This document shows, in pieces, positions 1 to 6,055 of a stretch of 6,241 nucleotides of DNA. The DNA is from an uncultured Planctomycetaceae bacterium (GTDB taxonomy: Bacteria > Planctomycetota > Planctomycetia > Planctomycetales > Planctomycetaceae). Under the pieces are notes generated by a model. The model had not been told where the DNA came from and searched no databases. It worked only from the letters and a program-made list of their open reading frames with translations. The DNA is taken from positions 1-6,241 of the forward strand of contig CAIXQV010000213.1 in NCBI GenBank assembly GCA_903921605.1, read 5' to 3'. How positions within the stretch are numbered: the first letter of the stretch is position 1; every line of letters begins with the position of its first letter. The position numbers and the translations under genes are program-made.

Positions 1-1
1 C

Positions 2-583
2 GCAAAGTACGGCCGACGCACACACGCCAGCGTCATGACGAAACGGCCCAAAGACATCTTTCTGATTCAGGAACTTCGTGATTTCTATTCGTCACATCCG
101 GCGGAAGTTCAGTTCGTTGTGATGCACCGCGACCCTCGCGCGGTTCTCACCTCGGTACATTTTTCCAGGCCGAGCGAGTATTTCGTAACGACCAATCAAT
201 GGCGACACATCTATCGTCATTGGAAGTGGGCCTCGAACGCAGATGATGTGTTGTCGATTCGTTACGAAGATGTTGTTTGCGGACCTGACTTTGTGGAATC
301 ACAGTTTGCAAAACTCACCCGGAGTCAGTTGAGTCGTCCGTTCCGTGACTTTCACCAGAATATCCCCGCCGGTTTCGATGGTCGAGCTCTCAACGGCCTG
401 CGCGAGCTGGATGAAAGTAATGTGCTTCGCTGGCGGGAGGCCTGTCATCGTGACAGAATTCGATCGCTGCTTCAGGAGTTGCCGGAACTTCCCGATGTGT
501 TGATCGAGTTGGGTTACGAAACGGATGATTCGTGGACCCGCGAGTATGTAGACTCTCATCAACCGATTTCTGCTGCGGCCTGA
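2..583 (+). CDS. PAPS-dependent sulfotransferase, C-terminal part (5' end outside window)
   Basis: The reading frame is open from the left edge (frame from base 2) through ATG 35 to the TGA at 581-583, so ATG 35 is probably an internal Met and the real start lies outside the window. Counting from ATG 35, residues 26-42 (QFVVMHRDPRAVLTSVH) match the 3'-phosphate-binding motif of sulfotransferases (R-D-P-R-A-V-x-x-S), which grips PAPS. Residues 74-80 (LSIRYED) match the conserved strand that follows in the family. The C-terminus (LRWREACHRDRI ... LIELGYETD) is the usual terminal helix and 'lGY' ending. The N-terminal PAPS loop (5'-phosphosulfate-binding) is off the window. Sulfotransferases of this fold move sulfate from PAPS to a hydroxyl or amino group of a glycan, lipid or small molecule; the acceptor cannot be told here. 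The next gene, on the same strand 26 bp downstream, is another sulfotransferase. Family assignment is firm; substrate unknown. Confidence 0.85.
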   Translation, partial: AKYGRRTHASVMTKRPKDIFLIQELRDFYSSHPAEVQFVVMHRDPRAVLTSVHFSRPSEYFVTTNQWRHIYRHWKWASNADDVLSIRYEDVVCGPDFVESQFAKLTRSQLSRPFRDFHQNIPAGFDGRALNGLRELDESNVLRWREACHRDRIRSLLQELPELPDVLIELGYETDDSWTREYVDSHQPISAAA

Positions 584-609
584 AGAACTACCATGCCCCG
601 AATGCGTCC

Positions 610-1302
610 ATGATCGTCTCGCATAAGTACCGATTCATCTTTCTGAAGACCGCAAAAACGGCTGGCACCAGCATCGAGATTGCTCTTTCGAAGTATCTCG
701 GCGAGCAGGATATCATCACGCCGATCTCCGCGCCCGACGAAGCGATTCGCCGAGGTCTCGGCTATCGCGGCCCGCAGAATTATCGAGTTCCCCTGCGGCA
801 ACACAGTCCTGTTGAGCTGGCGCAAGCAATCTTTTTTGGCAGGAGAAAGAAGTTCTACAACCATATGCCGTCGCATGAAGTGCGAGGCTTGATTGGCGAA
901 GAGACCTGGAACGACTACTACAAGTTTTGCTTCGAGCGAAATCCCTTTGATCGAGTCATCTCACTGTATTTCTGGTGCCACAAGTCGGAGCCGCGACCAA
1001 CGCTGGCAGAGTTTTTGGATGGCCCCGAAATTCACTTGCTGACTCAGCGTGGTATCGAACTCTATACGGATTCGACGGGAACTGTCTGCGTAAACAGAGT
1101 TGGGCGATACGAAACTCTGAGTGCAGACCTGGAAGAGATCCGTCAGGCCATCGGACTTCCAGAATCATTGCAATTGCCCACGGCCAAGGCCGCGCATCGA
1201 ACGGACCGTCGTCACTATTCCGAACTGATCGATGCTCACTGCCGCAGGAAAATTGAAGCCATGTTCAGTCGCGAGCTATCGATGTGGGACTATCGGTTCT
1301 GA
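610..1302 (+). CDS. Sulfotransferase family protein, 230 aa
   Basis: The frame is open upstream to a GTG at 532, but ATG 610 is chosen because the conserved N-terminus of this family starts there (MIVSHKYRFIFLKTAKTAGT) and because the earlier start would overlap the preceding gene by about 50 bp. No clear Shine-Dalgarno sequence precedes it. Residues 13-21 (KTAKTAGTS) form the PAPS 5'-phosphosulfate-binding loop. Residues 107-118 (CFERNPFDRVIS) form the 3'-phosphate-binding motif, with Arg110 and Ser118 as the expected contacts. The NHMP at 84-87 is a common active-site-side motif in membrane-type/carbohydrate sulfotransferases of the Sulfotransfer_2 kind. The ending HYSELID...FSRELSMWDYRF is the usual C-terminal helix and 'F-G-Y-x-F'-like end. 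No signal peptide or membrane segment is seen, so it is probably cytoplasmic. It is 26 bp downstream of the first sulfotransferase but differs in sequence type, so it is not a simple tandem duplicate. Acceptor unknown; sulfation of a surface glycan is an inference. Confidence 0.9.
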   Translation: MIVSHKYRFIFLKTAKTAGTSIEIALSKYLGEQDIITPISAPDEAIRRGLGYRGPQNYRVPLRQHSPVELAQAIFFGRRKKFYNHMPSHEVRGLIGEETWNDYYKFCFERNPFDRVISLYFWCHKSEPRPTLAEFLDGPEIHLLTQRGIELYTDSTGTVCVNRVGRYETLSADLEEIRQAIGLPESLQLPTAKAAHRTDRRHYSELIDAHCRRKIEAMFSRELSMWDYRF

Positions 1303-1307
1303 AGATT

Positions 1308-2510
1308 TCAGAGAGTTAGTCGACCTCGAACAATAACGTTCTGCACGTCCAGCTTTGAGTCGAGAATCAGCAGGTCGGCTCGTTTTCCTGTTTCAAGGCT
1401 TCCAGTCTGGCGAGCAATTCCAGTTCGTTCCGCGGGAGTCAGACTGGCCATTCGAATGACGTTGGGAAGGCTGGCCGATGTGCTTGCTTTCATGTGTCGG
1501 ACCATGTGGTCCATACCAACGATGGAACTGGCCAGACTTCCATTCGGAGCCCAGCCCACGCGACCATCACTGTGAAATTTAGTGCCTTCAGTTGAGTGCC
1601 CAAAGAGGTATTCTCCCGGCGGCCTATCCAGCGCGCGGTTGCAATCGGTGACAAGGCAAAGTCGATTCGGGCCCTTCAAGCGATAGGCGAACTCCAGAAG
1701 TTCCGGAGCCAAGTGACAGCCATCAGCGATCACTTCCGTACTCATCTCCGGATTCATCAACACGAACTCTGCCATACTGGCCTGCATGGGGACATTGAAC
1801 CGCTGTCGCATCGACGGTACAGAACTCATCGCGCACCAGAAGTGATCCACATGTCTCATGCCCGCGTTGAAGGCTGTCTGCATTTCAGACCAGCTGGAGT
1901 TCGAATGTCCGCAGGTGACCAGGCACTTGTTGCGACGAGCCAATGCGTAGAAGTCTGATGCTCCTGGAAGTTCAGCTGCGCACGTGGCGATGCGGATCAT
2001 CTTTGTGGCAAAGTACTTTTCGTATTCGCTCAGTTTTGGAGGACGGCAACCATCTTTCGAATGACATCCAACCTTGTCTTCGGCGAAGTATGGGCCGTAA
2101 AGATGGACTCCTGCGATGCTTGGCAACGATGATTTTGCTGCCGACTGTTTCACTGTCGCACAAGCCTGAATCATAGCCATCAGACTTTTGAAACTGCCTG
2201 TCGTCGTCGTGGGGAAGATCGTCGTTGTTCCGTGCCGCGCGTGAGCTTCGCAGGCCGTCTGGATGGCTTCCGGTGTGCCATCCATGAAGTCGGCACCGGC
2301 TCCACCGTGAACATGGATATCGATGAATCCGGGTGAGATGAATCCACCATTGGCATCAACTTGTTCCACACTCTTTGGCAGACGTTTTCGCTTCCCGACG
2401 GCAATAATCTTCGACCCTTTCCAGCGGACCATTCCGTCTTCGAACAGTCGATCGCGCAGTACGACGGTACCATTGAGAACGGCGTACTCTTGGGCTCCTG
2501 AATCTTTCAT
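1308..2510 (-). CDS. nagA: NagA-like N-acetylglucosamine-6-phosphate deacetylase (amidohydrolase), variant metal site
   Basis: A 400-residue amidohydrolase-superfamily protein, close to the usual NagA length of about 380-400. Canonical NagA removes acetate from GlcNAc-6-phosphate to give glucosamine-6-phosphate in the cytoplasm. Visible motifs: an N-terminal beta-sandwich part, then GFIDIHVHGG with His66 and His68 (HxH), GTTTIFPTTTT (94-104), His202 in VTCGHS, His223 in VDHFWCAM, DGCH (263-266), and LVTDC with Asp289, the expected catalytic Asp. The C-terminal SLETGKRADLLILD returns to the sandwich domain. Odd point: the family's HLEGP motif, whose Glu binds the metal, reads HLYGP here (Tyr138), and the substrate-side Asn of 'H-L-x-N-A-M' is Cys226. 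The fold is firm, but activity on GlcNAc-6-P is less so; a related N-acyl sugar amidohydrolase is the alternative. The ATG at 2508-2510 lacks a clear Shine-Dalgarno sequence. The gene lies 198 bp downstream of the asparagine-synthase-like gene and ends 5 bp from the convergent sulfotransferase. Confidence 0.85.
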   Translation of the reverse strand: MKDSGAQEYAVLNGTVVLRDRLFEDGMVRWKGSKIIAVGKRKRLPKSVEQVDANGGFISPGFIDIHVHGGAGADFMDGTPEAIQTACEAHARHGTTTIFPTTTTGSFKSLMAMIQACATVKQSAAKSSLPSIAGVHLYGPYFAEDKVGCHSKDGCRPPKLSEYEKYFATKMIRIATCAAELPGASDFYALARRNKCLVTCGHSNSSWSEMQTAFNAGMRHVDHFWCAMSSVPSMRQRFNVPMQASMAEFVLMNPEMSTEVIADGCHLAPELLEFAYRLKGPNRLCLVTDCNRALDRPPGEYLFGHSTEGTKFHSDGRVGWAPNGSLASSIVGMDHMVRHMKASTSASLPNVIRMASLTPAERTGIARQTGSLETGKRADLLILDSKLDVQNVIVRGRLTL

Positions 2511-2598
2511 GGGGCGGCTTGGTTCTGGAGAGTTTCAGGTGGGACCTCGGTGCCCCGTCAAATAGGTCTGCCGTTGCTGGCGACCTGTTAATTTAATC

Positions 2599-2619
2599 CC
2601 CCTGAGCCTGCCTCAGGGG
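2599..2619. repeat. Perfect 8-bp inverted repeat (hairpin A)
   Basis: CCCCTGAG at 2599-2606 pairs perfectly with CTCAGGGG at 2612-2619 across a 5-base loop. It is not followed by a T-run on either strand, so it is not a textbook intrinsic terminator by itself. Part of the 3' arm side competes with another pairing: AGCCTGC (2605-2611) can instead pair with GCAGGCT (2623-2629), which on the plus strand is followed by TTT. It is the left member of a three-hairpin cluster in the gap between the asparagine-synthase-like gene and nagA. Confidence 0.7.
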
Positions 2620-2625
2620 CATGCA

Positions 2626-2662
2626 GGCTTTTGCGCCACTGGTCTTTGATGGTGCAAAAGCC
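2626..2662. repeat. Long imperfect inverted repeat (hairpin B, 13-bp stem)
   Basis: GGCTTTTGCGCCA at 2626-2638 pairs with TGGTGCAAAAGCC at 2650-2662 across an 11-base loop. The only non-Watson-Crick position is G2635 with T2653, which is a G-U wobble in plus-strand RNA but a C-A mismatch in minus-strand RNA. The stem is therefore more stable in a plus-strand transcript, although both flanking genes are on the minus strand. It is the middle member of the hairpin cluster. Confidence 0.7.
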
Positions 2663-2668
2663 GTTAAA

Positions 2669-2689
2669 CCACCGACGCGGGGTCGGTGG
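2669..2689 (-). terminator. Hairpin C, possible weak terminator after the asparagine-synthase-like gene
   Basis: CCACCGAC at 2669-2676 pairs perfectly with GTCGGTGG at 2682-2689 across a 5-base loop. Read on the minus strand it begins about 20 bases after the stop codon of the asparagine-synthase-like gene, and its 3' arm is followed by TTTAACGGCTTTT. Position and GC-rich stem suit an intrinsic terminator, but the T-tract is short and interrupted. It may instead be one unit of the hairpin cluster at 2592-2689. Confidence 0.4.
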
Positions 2690-2708
2690 CGGGTGAAGCA
2701 AAGAGCCG

Positions 2709-4040
2709 CTATCGAGCATAGAGTTCTGCGAAGGCTTGTCGATAGGGGAGTTCGTTCTTTGGAAACAACGCTTCAAAAGTCGAGTCTTCAGTCGCTCCCT
2801 TCTGGAAACGGCGTTTCTCGAACACAGGCATCGTGTGTCCTGTGATCTGTTCAACCCCGCGACGTACCACTTCTCCTTTGAGCTGATAGAGCTTGTCGTG
2901 TTGCCAGTCGGTAAGTTCGATGAACGGGATTCCTTCGGAAACTTCGATCACATTGGGCAAAGCAAACGGACTGAATCCGCGAAATCCCAGCATCGTTGCC
3001 GGCGCCCACGAGCGAACATGGCCACGGCTTTGACCTCCGCTGTAAGTCAGAGAATGTTTGACGGCATTCACTCCCCAGCCTTCGTGGTAGAGCAGGGAGT
3101 TATTCAGCACGCTGCGAATGGTGAGTTCACTGTTCTCTTCGATTGGATAGTCCTTCATGTTCTCATCGCCGCCATCTCCGTCGGCCAGATAAATCCATTC
3201 CGGGTATCGGTTGCGAATCTCTTTGCACAGAGCCAGTGACATAGCTGCCGATTGCACGTCGAGGGGTTTGTAATCTTCGATGACTCGCACGGCTTCGCGA
3301 TAATCGATGGCGCTCCGTGGTACATCAATCACTTCCAGAAACAATCCGAGATCCAGGGCCGACAGGAACTCGTGAGCCTGAGCGGCATCCTGACCACGCG
3401 AATCCAGTGACAGAGTGAACGCCTTGAGTCGTCCCGGAGATTCTCCACGCTTCAGTAAGGCGTCATAGATCGCCAGGAAAACCGCGCCACTGTCGATGCC
3501 GCCGCTGAAGAGTACTCCGATGGGTTCTGTCGACGGGATTTGATCCAGCCAGCGGTAGACTTCCTGCTGCATCGCCGCGATGTAAGCGTAACCAATTTCA
3601 TCCAGATTGTTGCTGAGCTTGTTGCGTTCCGGCGTGAAGAATCGCACGCAGCCTGGACTTGGGTCAGGGCAGCCGATGAGTGCTAGTTCCTGAATGTGAT
3701 GAGCTGGCACCATACGCGTGTAAGACGGATGGAATTGTTCTGCCAAGCCTTCTTTCTTAAGCCATGCAGCGATTTCATCAATACGCTCGGCAACGATGAG
3801 GCAAGGTCCAGCCACCTGTTTGGCCAGGAAGTATCGCATCGGCCGACCGATTGATCGAGCCATTCTGATGATGTGCCCGTTCTGATGCACAAGAGCAAAT
3901 TGCCCATCAATCTCACGGACTTTCGCCGGATCTCCCGACCCCAATCGAGCCGTCGCTTCCTCAACCGTCATGTTGAAGATCGTGTTGTTCTTTGGGTCCA
4001 GCAGATTAACGAAGCGTTCAACGTATTTGTGATTTTGCAT
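2709..4040 (-). CDS. Asparagine-synthase-like ATP-pyrophosphatase protein without glutaminase Cys
   Basis: A 443-residue protein related to AsnB, but shorter than the usual 500-630. Residues about 43-94 (EIDGQFALVHQNG, then ARSIGRPMRYFLA) are a remnant of the class II glutamine amidotransferase domain. The N-terminus is MQN, not MCG, so the Cys nucleophile is absent; upstream in-frame codons reach a stop at 4071-4073 with no ATG or GTG, which rules out a missed Cys start. The synthetase domain is intact in outline: the ATP-binding PP-loop SGGIDS is at 179-184, LADGDGGDE (285-293) is the second conserved acidic loop, and KRRFQKGA (409-416) carries basic residues near the C-terminal active-site region. 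Known Cys-less relatives include beta-lactam and carbapenam synthetases, which adenylate a carboxylate without using glutamine. Free ammonia or an internal amine is therefore the likely nucleophile, but the substrate is unknown. A modest Shine-Dalgarno-like GGAAAG (complement of 4048-4053) lies 7 bases before the ATG. Confidence 0.9.
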   Translation of the reverse strand: MQNHKYVERFVNLLDPKNNTIFNMTVEEATARLGSGDPAKVREIDGQFALVHQNGHIIRMARSIGRPMRYFLAKQVAGPCLIVAERIDEIAAWLKKEGLAEQFHPSYTRMVPAHHIQELALIGCPDPSPGCVRFFTPERNKLSNNLDEIGYAYIAAMQQEVYRWLDQIPSTEPIGVLFSGGIDSGAVFLAIYDALLKRGESPGRLKAFTLSLDSRGQDAAQAHEFLSALDLGLFLEVIDVPRSAIDYREAVRVIEDYKPLDVQSAAMSLALCKEIRNRYPEWIYLADGDGGDENMKDYPIEENSELTIRSVLNNSLLYHEGWGVNAVKHSLTYSGGQSRGHVRSWAPATMLGFRGFSPFALPNVIEVSEGIPFIELTDWQHDKLYQLKGEVVRRGVEQITGHTMPVFEKRRFQKGATEDSTFEALFPKNELPYRQAFAELYAR

Positions 4041-4182
4041 AGTAAGACTTTCCGGAAGTGCGGCATCGCATCAGCTCTGCATATTCGCAGCGTTAGGCAT
4101 CATCCTGTTTTCAGGGCGTTCAACCCATCAGGGCCATCAGTCCCGATAATGTCCTCGAACGATCAGTTCTTGACAATGATCT

Positions 4183-4216
4183 GGGCGAAATTCGCGAGGG
4201 CGATTCTGTTTCGCCC
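4183..4216. repeat. Competing inverted repeats with a duplicated GGGCGA
   Basis: GGGCGAAA at 4183-4190 pairs perfectly with TTTCGCCC at 4209-4216 over an 18-base loop. A second copy of the left core, GGGCGA at 4198-4203, can pair with the same right arm (TCGCCC, 4211-4216) over a 7-base loop. The two stems exclude each other. On the minus strand this lies about 140-175 bases before the ATG of the asparagine-synthase-like gene, so it could sit in its leader. No T-tract follows on either strand. Confidence 0.45.
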
Positions 4217-4253
4217 TAATCGTTAATGCGTCGAAAATTGACGATCCCGTTTG

Positions 4254-4268
4254 ATCAATCAGATTGAT
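4254..4268. repeat. 15-base odd palindrome, possible operator
   Basis: ATCAATC (4254-4260) and GATTGAT (4262-4268) are perfect inverted copies around a single A. Such short symmetric AT-rich sites are typical of dimeric regulator operators, but one instance could be chance. It lies in the gap upstream, on the minus strand, of the asparagine-synthase-like gene. Confidence 0.3.
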
Positions 4269-4404
4269 TTACGGCTTGAATCTCCAAAGTGCTGGAACGT
4301 TCTTCGATGACTCGCCGAAAAACGCAGCCGAATCGAAGTTGGATCTCCTCCGCGTGCAGACGAGGCTGTTGAGCGTTCGACACATATTTTCTTGCGGCGA
4401 TTGC

Positions 4405-5766
4405 TTACTTCACGTACGGAGCGACCGCTTCTGCTACAACCTTCATCGATTCATCGATCAGTTTCACCGCATCTTTGGTTTCGGGGGCTTCGGCGATGAT
4501 GCGGATGATAGGTTCGGTGTTGCTGGCGCGGACCTGAACCCAGCGGTCGGACCAGTCGAGTCGCAGGCCGTCGCCGTCGCGGGCTTCGGCGTCGGGGAAG
4601 GCCTTTCGCAGAGCTTCACAGGCTGCAGGAACCGCGTTCGCAGGGCAGGTAATTTTGTCCTTAACGATCGTATAAAACGGCAAAGAATCGGCCCACTTGG
4701 CCAAAGTCTTCTTTTTGTCCGCCATGCCCGCCAGTACGTAGGCCATCGAGACCAAACTGTCACGAACGTAACCAACGGCTGGCTCGATGACTCCGCCATT
4801 TCCTTCACCGCCAAGCACTGCCTGCACAGATCTCATCTTGGCACACACATGAGCTTCCCCGACATAACTGCGATGGAACTGGCATCCATGTTTCGCGGCG
4901 ATGTCGGCGGTGACTCGACTGGTGGACCCATTGACAACGAACGGGCCTTTGCGACGCTCAAGCACAAAGTCTGCCGCAAGTGCCAGAGTCAGTTCTTCAC
5001 CGATGTAGCGGCCGTCGCCATCAACGATCGCCATGCGGTCTGCGTCAGGGTCCTGAGCAAAACCAGCGTGGGCTTTATGCTGGATGACGGCTCGACAGAG
5101 GTCGCCGAGATTCTTTTCGGTGGGTTCAGGAATATGTTCGAAGCGGCCGTCCGGAGTTCCGCCCAGAACGACCACTTCACATCCCAGTGCTTCCAGCAGG
5201 CGGGGGCCGCAAGTGGCACCCGAGCCATGATTGCAGTCGAGGACGACTCGGTACTTCTTCTTGCGAATCGCTTCCACATCGACCAGTGAAAGAACCTTGT
5301 CGATATGCGGCTTTGAAGGATCAACAAGTTTTGTCACTTTGCCGATGCCCGACCAGTTCTTCCAGACGATCGCGTCTGTCTCCAGAATGTTGATCAACTG
5401 CTGTCCAAGATCTTTATTGAAGACCGAGCCATCCGGAGCAAATGGTTTCAGGCCGTTCCATTCGATCGGATTATGACTGGCCGTGATCTGCAGACCACCA
5501 GCCGCCTGGTAATGTTTGACGAGAACACCACAGGTTGGAGTTGTGCAGACATCTGCATCCAGTACTTCGCACCCAGTGGCGAGCAACCCAGAGACAACGG
5601 CCTGATGAATCATGGGGCCCGTCGATCGGCCGTCTCTTGCGACGACAACTTTTCCGCCGCAGAAGATGGTGCCCAATGCCGCTGCAAAACGCGACACATA
5701 CACCGGATCAAGTCCATCGCCGACAATGCCGCGCAGGCCGGAAATGCTCAGAATTCGAGTTGCCAC
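4405..5766 (-). CDS. glmM: Phosphoglucosamine mutase-type phosphohexomutase (GEGNGG variant)
   Basis: A 453-residue alpha-D-phosphohexomutase, the usual length for GlmM. All four active-site loops are present. TASHNP (95-100) carries the phosphoserine Ser97. DPDADR (239-244) binds Mg2+. GEGNGG (320-325) is the sugar-recognition loop. RASNTEP (413-419) binds the substrate phosphate. The predicted reaction is glucosamine-6-phosphate to glucosamine-1-phosphate, a cytoplasmic step to UDP-GlcNAc for peptidoglycan and glycans. Typical bacterial GlmM has GEQSGH in the sugar loop; GEGNGG is known from archaeal and Bacteroidetes enzymes, some with broader phosphogluco/phosphomanno activity, so specificity is less sure than family. 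The start is GTG (5764-5766), supported by a good Shine-Dalgarno sequence and by the family N-terminus (ILSISGLRGIVGDGL). It is the first gene of the minus-strand block; NagA, two genes down, would supply its substrate if canonical. A DUF72 gene is divergent upstream. Confidence 0.93.
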   Translation of the reverse strand: MATRILSISGLRGIVGDGLDPVYVSRFAAALGTIFCGGKVVVARDGRSTGPMIHQAVVSGLLATGCEVLDADVCTTPTCGVLVKHYQAAGGLQITASHNPIEWNGLKPFAPDGSVFNKDLGQQLINILETDAIVWKNWSGIGKVTKLVDPSKPHIDKVLSLVDVEAIRKKKYRVVLDCNHGSGATCGPRLLEALGCEVVVLGGTPDGRFEHIPEPTEKNLGDLCRAVIQHKAHAGFAQDPDADRMAIVDGDGRYIGEELTLALAADFVLERRKGPFVVNGSTSRVTADIAAKHGCQFHRSYVGEAHVCAKMRSVQAVLGGEGNGGVIEPAVGYVRDSLVSMAYVLAGMADKKKTLAKWADSLPFYTIVKDKITCPANAVPAACEALRKAFPDAEARDGDGLRLDWSDRWVQVRASNTEPIIRIIAEAPETKDAVKLIDESMKVVAEAVAPYVK

Positions 5767-6055
5767 CGAAGATTCTCCCCGCCATGGGATGTTCAGGATA
5801 TGACAGATACTCAGCTTGGTTTGCAGAGCATAACGGAAAACGTTTGTCTCATGTAGCGTATTCGGGACGTTGCTACTACGAGATGAGCTTCAGTACGTTA
5901 ATCGATGCGATTTCGCGCCGCGCAGCCGGTGATACTCACTTCCGCCGGATGATTCTGCTGGCCAGACGGGAACCGTTGGGCGACAAGCCATGACGATTCT
6001 GTATATAGTTCCCGTGGCCATCGACTCTTCGCCTTCGACTAACAAAAACTTGCTG
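5767..6055. other. Divergent intergenic region between the mutase and DUF72 genes
   Basis: This 289-bp stretch should hold the promoters of both divergent genes. On the plus strand, TTGGGC (5976-5981) and TGTATA (6000-6005) with an 18-base gap make a weak sigma70-like candidate for the DUF72 gene. No convincing promoter was found for the mutase. No RNA gene or conserved small protein is apparent. The open frames crossing it on both strands do not show family signatures. Confidence 0.4.
5775..5780 (-). promoter_or_regulatory. Shine-Dalgarno sequence of the mutase gene
   Basis: On the minus strand GGGGAG lies 8 bases before the GTG at 5764-5766. It is the strongest ribosome-binding site in the window and it decides the GTG start over any downstream Met. 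Confidence 0.65.

Larger units (their letters stand above)
4041..4404. other. 364-bp gap between the mutase and asparagine-synthase-like genes
   Basis: No convincing gene is seen on either strand. The gap probably holds the 3' end of the mutase transcript and the leader of the asparagine-synthase-like gene. Visible structure: competing inverted repeats at 4183-4216, a 15-base odd palindrome at 4254-4268, and a 7-bp stem CTTCGAT (4302-4308) with ATCGAAG (4332-4338) across a 23-base loop. No good T-tract terminator follows the mutase stop on the minus strand. A TTGTCA / CATTAT pair on the minus strand (complements of 4171-4176 and 4147-4152) resembles a promoter, but its 19-base spacing is poor. 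No tRNA-like cloverleaf was recognised. Confidence 0.5.

Noticed and set aside
532..609. Longer start (GTG 532) for the second sulfotransferase
   Set aside because: The added 26 residues are not family-like and overlap the first sulfotransferase gene. The conserved N-terminus begins at ATG 610.
2736..3239. 167-codon plus-strand frame opposite the asparagine-synthase-like gene
   Set aside because: The minus-strand frame carries the PP-loop and other motifs; this one has no family signature.
4170..4175. TTGACA on the plus strand as a promoter -35 box
   Set aside because: No acceptable -10 box lies 16-18 bases downstream (the sequence there is GC-rich), and no plus-strand gene follows.
4147..4176. 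Minus-strand promoter TTGTCA / CATTAT for the asparagine-synthase-like gene
   Set aside because: The spacing is 19 bases and both boxes deviate from consensus; too weak to list as a feature.
4264..5289. Long (341-codon) plus-strand open frame antisense to the phosphohexomutase
   Set aside because: It lies almost wholly opposite a strongly supported gene with all family motifs. Its translation shows no recognisable domain and is rich in Arg, Cys and Phe, as expected for a shadow frame.
5990..6055. Upstream ATG (5990) adding 22 residues to the DUF72 protein
   Set aside because: The family domain starts only about 8 residues after ATG 6056, and the extension is not family-like. It is kept as an alternative only.
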